Assembly (NCBI RefSeq): GCF_016598485.1
Contig: NZ_JAEMUW010000025.1
Span: 1 to 64,000 of the forward strand
Source: Micromonospora coerulea
Lineage (GTDB): Bacteria > Actinomycetota > Actinomycetes > Mycobacteriales > Micromonosporaceae
Reading direction: 5' to 3'
Length of the DNA stretch: 64,000 nucleotides
The notes beneath the pieces are model-generated. The model was not told the origin of the DNA, searched no databases, and was given only the letters and a program-made list of their open reading frames with translations. Position 1 is the stretch's first letter, and every line of letters starts with the position of its first letter. Of this stretch, positions 60,128 to 64,000 are shown piece after piece. The position numbers and the translations under genes are program-made.

Positions 60128-61570
60128 GTGGTGAGCGAACGAGGCAAGGTGGGGCCGGTGCCCAAGGGGCAGGTGGGGCTCACGGCGGAGGGTGCCGGGC
60201 TGGCCGGCGACCGGGTGGTGGCCGCGGGCAGCACCGCCCGGGTCCTGGTCGCGGCGACCGCCCGGGCCCTGCGCGGCGACGACTGCGCCGACCTCGGGCA
60301 CCCCACCCCGCTGTCCCGCTTCACCGGCGCCCCGGAGCCGGTCCGCCGGGCCGCGGCGGCCCGGGCCGCCGGACGGGTCGCCCTCACCCCCGGCCAGGTC
60401 GCCGAGGTGGACACCGAGCGGGTGGCGCGCTGGATCGTCGACCAGTACCCGCGGCGCCGCTACCCGGGGGTGCTGCTCGGCTCGGCGCACGGCGCCGCCG
60501 CGCACCTGGCGGTGGCGCTGGGCGTGCCCTGGCTGCCGGCCACCTTCGAGCTGACCGCGCACTGGACGCAGGGCGCGGTCGACCGGCCGCGCGCCGCGCT
60601 CGACCACGGCGCCGCGTTGGCCGCGCGGCTGCTGGCCGGCAACGCCGACGTGCACGTCCGGCAGGTGCACTGCCCGGCCAGCCGGGGCGCGCTCGCCGGG
60701 GCCGCCGTCTCCCTGGCGGTGCGCTGGCGACGCCTGCCGTCGGCGTACGCGCGGTTCCTGGCCGACCGACTCGAACCCGACGCGGCGGTGCTGCTGCTGC
60801 GCGATGGCCGCACCTGGCCGGTGCTCGACGAGGGCCGGGGCCACAGCTTCCAGGTCGGGTCCCCGGCCAGCGGGCTGGACCCGGTCGATTTCCACCCGGA
60901 CGCCCACGCGCTGCGCCAGGTGCTCCGCTCCGCCGGTGGCGACGGGGCGCACTGGGAGCCGCCGGAGGTCAGCACCCCGGCCGGGTACGCCGAGCACGGC
61001 GTGGAGTCCGATTTCGACCACAGCGCCCGGGAGTGGACCGGCCGGCACGGCCATCCGCTGCACCAGGTGTTCTTCCCGCAGCCCGACGCGTTCAGCGCCG
61101 CGACGGCCGACCTCTACCGGCGTTGGTTGCGCCGCTGCGGCAAGACCGGCGACCGGCTGGTCGTCGAGTGCGGCCGGCTGCTCGACCCGTGGCAGGTGGT
61201 CCGGGCCGGGATGGTGCCGTACTGGTGCGAGAACGCGACCCGGCGGCGGGTGGAGGGGGTGGAGTGGTGGCTCGCCGGCAGCGAGCCGTTCAGCTCGGTG
61301 GACGTGCTGCCCGAGCCGCCGGGGGTCCGGTCGCCCGCCCTGGCCGGCCTGCCGCAGTGGCTGGCGGTGGCCGCCTTCGGCCGGCGCCGGCGCTCGCTGG
61401 ACCGGGGATCGGCCCGGGGGTACCCGGTCACCTCGGTGCCCACCCGGCGTGCCACGGAGGTGTTGCGCAACCAGCCGTACGACCTGCCGGTTCCGCCGCC
61501 GCTGCGGGTCGGTGACGCGCTCGACGTGCTCCGCGACGTCGGTGCCCACCAGGGTCTGCTGGTCTGCTGA
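60128..61570 (+). CDS. Large conserved hypothetical protein
   Basis: 480 residues, soluble, no membrane helix. Seen parts: GVLLGSAHGAAAHLAVALGVPWLPATFELT (about 108-137), a nucleotide-binding-like or periplasmic-binding-like strand; SFQVGSPASGLDPVDFHPDAHAL and DFDHSAREWTGRHGHPLHQVFFPQ in the middle; CGRLLDPWQVVRAGMVPYWCENATRRRVEGVEWWL near 355-390. No known family recognised; His/Asp-rich loops would allow a metalloenzyme. GTG 60128 and 60131 are both possible starts and the promoter 9 nt upstream implies a leaderless message. Confidence 0.7.
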   Translation: MVSERGKVGPVPKGQVGLTAEGAGLAGDRVVAAGSTARVLVAATARALRGDDCADLGHPTPLSRFTGAPEPVRRAAAARAAGRVALTPGQVAEVDTERVARWIVDQYPRRRYPGVLLGSAHGAAAHLAVALGVPWLPATFELTAHWTQGAVDRPRAALDHGAALAARLLAGNADVHVRQVHCPASRGALAGAAVSLAVRWRRLPSAYARFLADRLEPDAAVLLLRDGRTWPVLDEGRGHSFQVGSPASGLDPVDFHPDAHALRQVLRSAGGDGAHWEPPEVSTPAGYAEHGVESDFDHSAREWTGRHGHPLHQVFFPQPDAFSAATADLYRRWLRRCGKTGDRLVVECGRLLDPWQVVRAGMVPYWCENATRRRVEGVEWWLAGSEPFSSVDVLPEPPGVRSPALAGLPQWLAVAAFGRRRRSLDRGSARGYPVTSVPTRRATEVLRNQPYDLPVPPPLRVGDALDVLRDVGAHQGLLVC

Positions 61571-61785
61571 GTGGCGGCGGCCCGCGCCACTCGCGCGCGG
61601 CCGGGCACCAACACCGGCGAAACATCCTCGCGAACTCGCGGTCCGTGATTGAGTACCTACGGAGCGGGAACACCGCTCGCTGCGACGGCCTGATGACGCT
61701 GCGTGGCGAGTTGTCGTCGCTCCTGGCGTGCCAGTCACGTAACCCACTTCCGGCCCGGTGCGTGGCCCGACCACGCGCATGACCG

Positions 61786-61809
61786 GTTTCCCAATCCGGG
61801 CGGGGGACC
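61786..61809 (+). promoter_or_regulatory. Weak sigma-F-like element upstream of the sigma factor gene
   Basis: GGTTT, 14-nt spacer, GGGACC, ending only 6 nt before the ribosome site. If used, the sigma factor would control itself; the -10 is poor. Confidence 0.25.
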
Positions 61810-61827
61810 TTCCTGAGGGAGGCGCGG

Positions 61828-62970
61828 ATGTTCGGACAGACCACCACCACCACGACGACACCACCACCCACCGATCGGGGACTGGAAGACCTCGACGCGG
61901 CGGCGCTGGCATACGCGGCCCGGATCGCCGGGTTGCCACCCGAGCGGCGGCAGGAGGCCCGGGACGACCTGGTCCGCTTCGCGCTGCCCTTCGCCGGTCG
62001 GCTCGCCCGCCGCTACCGCGGTCGCGGGGAACCGCTGGAAGACCTGGAGCAGGTGGCCCGTCTCGGCCTGGTCAACGCCGTCGACCGGTACGACCCGGAA
62101 CGGGGCTCGTTCACCGCGTACGCGGCGATCACCATCGTCGGCGAGATCAAACGGCACTTCCGGGACCGCACCTGGGGCGTGCACGTGCCCCGCCGGCTGC
62201 GCGACCTGATCCTCGAGGTGGGGCAGGCGACGGCGGCGCTGACCAGCGAACTGTCCCGGGCGCCCACGGTCGCCGAGCTGGCCGAACGGCTGGAGACGCC
62301 GGAGGAGGAGATCCTCGCCGCGCTGGAGTCGGCCGCCGGCTACAGCCCGGCCTCGCTGAACGCCCCGGTCGGCGGGGAGAGCTCCGCCGAGTTCGGTGAC
62401 CTGGTCGGCGAGTCGGACAACGCGCTGGAGTCGGTCGACGACCGGGTGACCGTCAGCGGCCTGCTGCACCGGCTGCCCTGGCGGGAGCGGCGGATCCTCG
62501 CCATGCGCTTCTACGGCAACCAGACGCAGGCCGAGATCGCGGCCCGGTTCGGCATCTCCCAGATGCACGTCTCCCGGCTGCTGTCCCGGGCGCTGACCTG
62601 GCTGCGCCAGGCGATGCTCGCCGACGCCCCGCCGCCCTGGCAGAACGGCGCCGCCGAGTCGGAGCCGGCGAAGACCCGGATCTCGGTGAAGCAGAACGGC
62701 GACCGCGTGGTCGTCGAGGTCGGCGGCGAGGTCGACCGGGACGGCGCGGACCAGCTGCGCCGGGCGATGCTGGCGGCGGTGACCGGGCAGCCCCGCGAGG
62801 TGGTGGTCGACCTGGTCGGCGCGGGCGGCTTCGACGCGGGCGGCATCGCCGCGCTGATGGCCGGCCGGGACGCGGCGGCGCGGACCGGCGTGCCGCTGCG
62901 GTTGACCCGGGTGCAGCCCGCGGTGCGCCGCTCGCTCGCCGCCGCCGGCCTGCCGCCCGCCGGCGACTGA
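61828..62970 (+). CDS. Sigma-B/F/G family sigma factor fused to a C-terminal STAS domain
   Basis: 380 residues. Sigma regions: region 2 about 45-115 (PLEDLEQVARLGLVNAVDRYDP, SFTAYAAITIVGEIKRHFRD), region 3 about 118-190, region 4 about 205-262 (RRILAMRFYGNQTQAEIAARFGISQMHVSRLLSRAL). A STAS domain follows (about 283-376). The usual phosphoserine motif DSSG reads DAGG (336-339), so it cannot be switched by phosphorylation there. It may tether or compete with an anti-sigma kinase. GAGGGAGG ribosome site. Likely reader of the GTTT/GGGWA promoters in this window. Confidence 0.9.
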   Translation: MFGQTTTTTTTPPPTDRGLEDLDAAALAYAARIAGLPPERRQEARDDLVRFALPFAGRLARRYRGRGEPLEDLEQVARLGLVNAVDRYDPERGSFTAYAAITIVGEIKRHFRDRTWGVHVPRRLRDLILEVGQATAALTSELSRAPTVAELAERLETPEEEILAALESAAGYSPASLNAPVGGESSAEFGDLVGESDNALESVDDRVTVSGLLHRLPWRERRILAMRFYGNQTQAEIAARFGISQMHVSRLLSRALTWLRQAMLADAPPPWQNGAAESEPAKTRISVKQNGDRVVVEVGGEVDRDGADQLRRAMLAAVTGQPREVVVDLVGAGGFDAGGIAALMAGRDAAARTGVPLRLTRVQPAVRRSLAAAGLPPAGD

Positions 62971-62993
62971 ACCTGGCCGGTACGGACGAGGGA

Positions 62994-63029
62994 GGGGGCC
63001 GGCGCTCGTGGCGCCGGCCCCCTTCTTTT
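62994..63029. terminator. Strong bidirectional terminator
   Basis: Perfect 12-bp stem (62994-63005 with 63011-63022), 5-nt loop and TTCTTTT, between the convergent sigma and ctaD genes. Confidence 0.92.
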
Positions 63030-63037
63030 CGTGACGC

Positions 63038-64000
63038 TCAGCGCTCGTCGGGGTTGTCCTCGTGCCCGCGCGGGTGCCGCCACCGCTCGCGCTCCGGCGG
63101 CCGGCGCTCCGCGCCCGGCTCGATCTCCTCGGGCGCGTCGGTCTCCTCGAAGCTCGGCCGCCGGATCTGCTCCGGCTCCGGCACCACCACCGGCCGCGCC
63201 CCGGACTGCGGCGCGGGATGGTGCTCGACGGCCTCGCGGGCGCCGTGCGCCCCCTCGGCGGCCGGCGACTCGGGGACGTGCGGCTCGAGGTGCAGCTCCT
63301 CGGCGAAGTGCTGCGGCGGCTTGGTGGTGCGCTGCGGCAGGTCCCGGCCGAGATCGGCGACGAGCTGGCCGTACTTCAGGTCGAAGGCGGGCCGCTCGGA
63401 GCGGATCCGGTGCATCCGGTCGAAGTTGCGCAGTGGGGGCGGGCAGGTGGTGGCCCACTCCAGCGAGTTGCCGAAGCCCCACGGGTCGTCGACGGAGACC
63501 AGCGTGCCGTACCGCCAGGACTTCCAGGCGTTGTAGATGAAGAACAGCGTGGAGACGCCCAGGATGAACGATCCGATGCTGGAGACGGTGTTGAGGACCG
63601 TGAAGCCGTCGCCGGGCAGGTAGTCGGCGTACCGGCGGGGCATGCCCTCGTTGCCCAGCCAGTGCTGGACCAGGAAGGTCGTGTGGAAGCCGACGAACAT
63701 GGTCCAGAAGTGCACCTTGCCCAGGCGTTCGTCGAGCAGCCGCCCGGTCATCTTCGGGAACCAGAAGTAGACCCCGCCGAAGGCGGCGAAGACGATCGTG
63801 CCGAACAGCACGTAGTGGAAGTGCGCCACCACGAAGTACGTGTCGGTGACGTGGAAGTCGGCGGGCGGGCTGGCCAGCAGCACCCCGGTCAGGCCGCCGA
63901 GCAGGAAGGTGGTCAGGAAGCCGATGGCGAAGAGCATCGGCGTCTCGAAGGTGAGCTGCCCCTTCCACATGGTGCCGATCCAGTTGAAGAACTTCACCCC
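63038..64000 (-). CDS. ctaD: Cytochrome c oxidase subunit I, C-terminal part (5' end beyond the window)
   Basis: The last 320 codons. GVKFFNWIGTMWKGQLTFETPMLFAIGF, then DTYFVVAHFHYVLFGT, where the paired histidines bind haem a and haem a3, FGGVYFWFPKMTGR and TTFLVQHWLGNEGMPRRYADY are standard. About six membrane helices are in view. The last ~130 residues form a hydrophilic Pro/Glu/Arg-rich tail longer than in many subunits. Aerobic respiration, cytoplasmic membrane. Confidence 0.96.
   Translation of the reverse strand, partial: GVKFFNWIGTMWKGQLTFETPMLFAIGFLTTFLLGGLTGVLLASPPADFHVTDTYFVVAHFHYVLFGTIVFAAFGGVYFWFPKMTGRLLDERLGKVHFWTMFVGFHTTFLVQHWLGNEGMPRRYADYLPGDGFTVLNTVSSIGSFILGVSTLFFIYNAWKSWRYGTLVSVDDPWGFGNSLEWATTCPPPLRNFDRMHRIRSERPAFDLKYGQLVADLGRDLPQRTTKPPQHFAEELHLEPHVPESPAAEGAHGAREAVEHHPAPQSGARPVVVPEPEQIRRPSFEETDAPEEIEPGAERRPPERERWRHPRGHEDNPDER

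Overview
The window is one contiguous piece of chromosome from a very GC-rich actinobacterium. Gene content (glycogen/trehalose genes, mycothiol-era stress genes, sigma-F-type regulators, a second actinobacterial-type S4 protein, many GTG starts, ATGA overlaps) fits Micromonosporaceae, most like Micromonospora; the genus is an inference from overall resemblance, not from a marker gene. No rRNA, tRNA or CRISPR array was seen. Coding density is high on both strands and most of the window is ordinary core or lineage-specific chromosome.

Layout. 1-9 kb: end of a cell-wall lytic-type gene, a membrane-anchored unknown, a pirin, small stress-type DUF genes (DUF1345, DUF2795, DUF2267), an alpha-methylacyl-CoA racemase, a TerC exporter behind a yybP-ykoY (manganese) riboswitch, and a molybdopterin oxidoreductase / flavin reductase / zinc-ribbon trio. 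9-17 kb: two coupled glycosyltransferases, an MFS exporter with a leader peptide, a GNAT, an S4 paralogue coupled to a 53-residue protein, and a Tat-exported M28 peptidase. 17-21 kb: NDH-2-like dehydrogenase, spermidine-synthase-like protein, DUF2267-pterin-dehydratase-like fusion. 21-26 kb: a partner-switching signalling cassette (two STAS proteins, a SpoIIE-type phosphatase, a B12-binding sensor with the photoreceptor-type W-x9-EH signature, an Rcp1-like response regulator). 26-34 kb: lytic-type protein, nuclease-fold membrane protein, OsmC, Ser/Thr kinase, a broken ApbE/hydrolase chimera, an OmpR-type two-component pair, AraC and VOC genes. 34-39.7 kb: 48-residue membrane protein, methyltransferase and membrane sulfatase-fold protein in an operon, then citrate synthase. 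39.8-50 kb: glycogen synthase divergent from glgX-treY-treZ, a SRPBCC protein and a zinc alcohol dehydrogenase. 50-52.3 kb is the only clearly mobile part: a palindromic repeat, a TnpB-only element with imperfect terminal inverted repeats and a Fanzor-like rearranged RuvC site, and a truncated GNAT next to it. 52-64 kb: glutamate-cysteine-ligase-like enzyme, haloacetate-dehalogenase-like hydrolase, a baeRF / TPP-enzyme / haem-oxygenase-fold operon facing a CDGSH gene, a large unknown, a sigma factor fused to a STAS domain, and the 3' part of ctaD.

How the parts may work together. At least seven genes across the window carry, just upstream of their start, a GTTT-N15/16-GGG(A/T)A element, the promoter type read by the sigma-B/sigma-F family. 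In DNA this GC-rich that many perfectly spaced hits are not expected by chance. Together with a sigma-F-family factor carrying its own STAS domain, the phosphatase/STAS/B12-sensor cassette and a kinase with such a promoter, the window looks like a substantial part of a general-stress (possibly light- or cobalamin-responsive) regulon. This link is inferred from sequence only. No RsbW-type anti-sigma kinase is encoded in the window.
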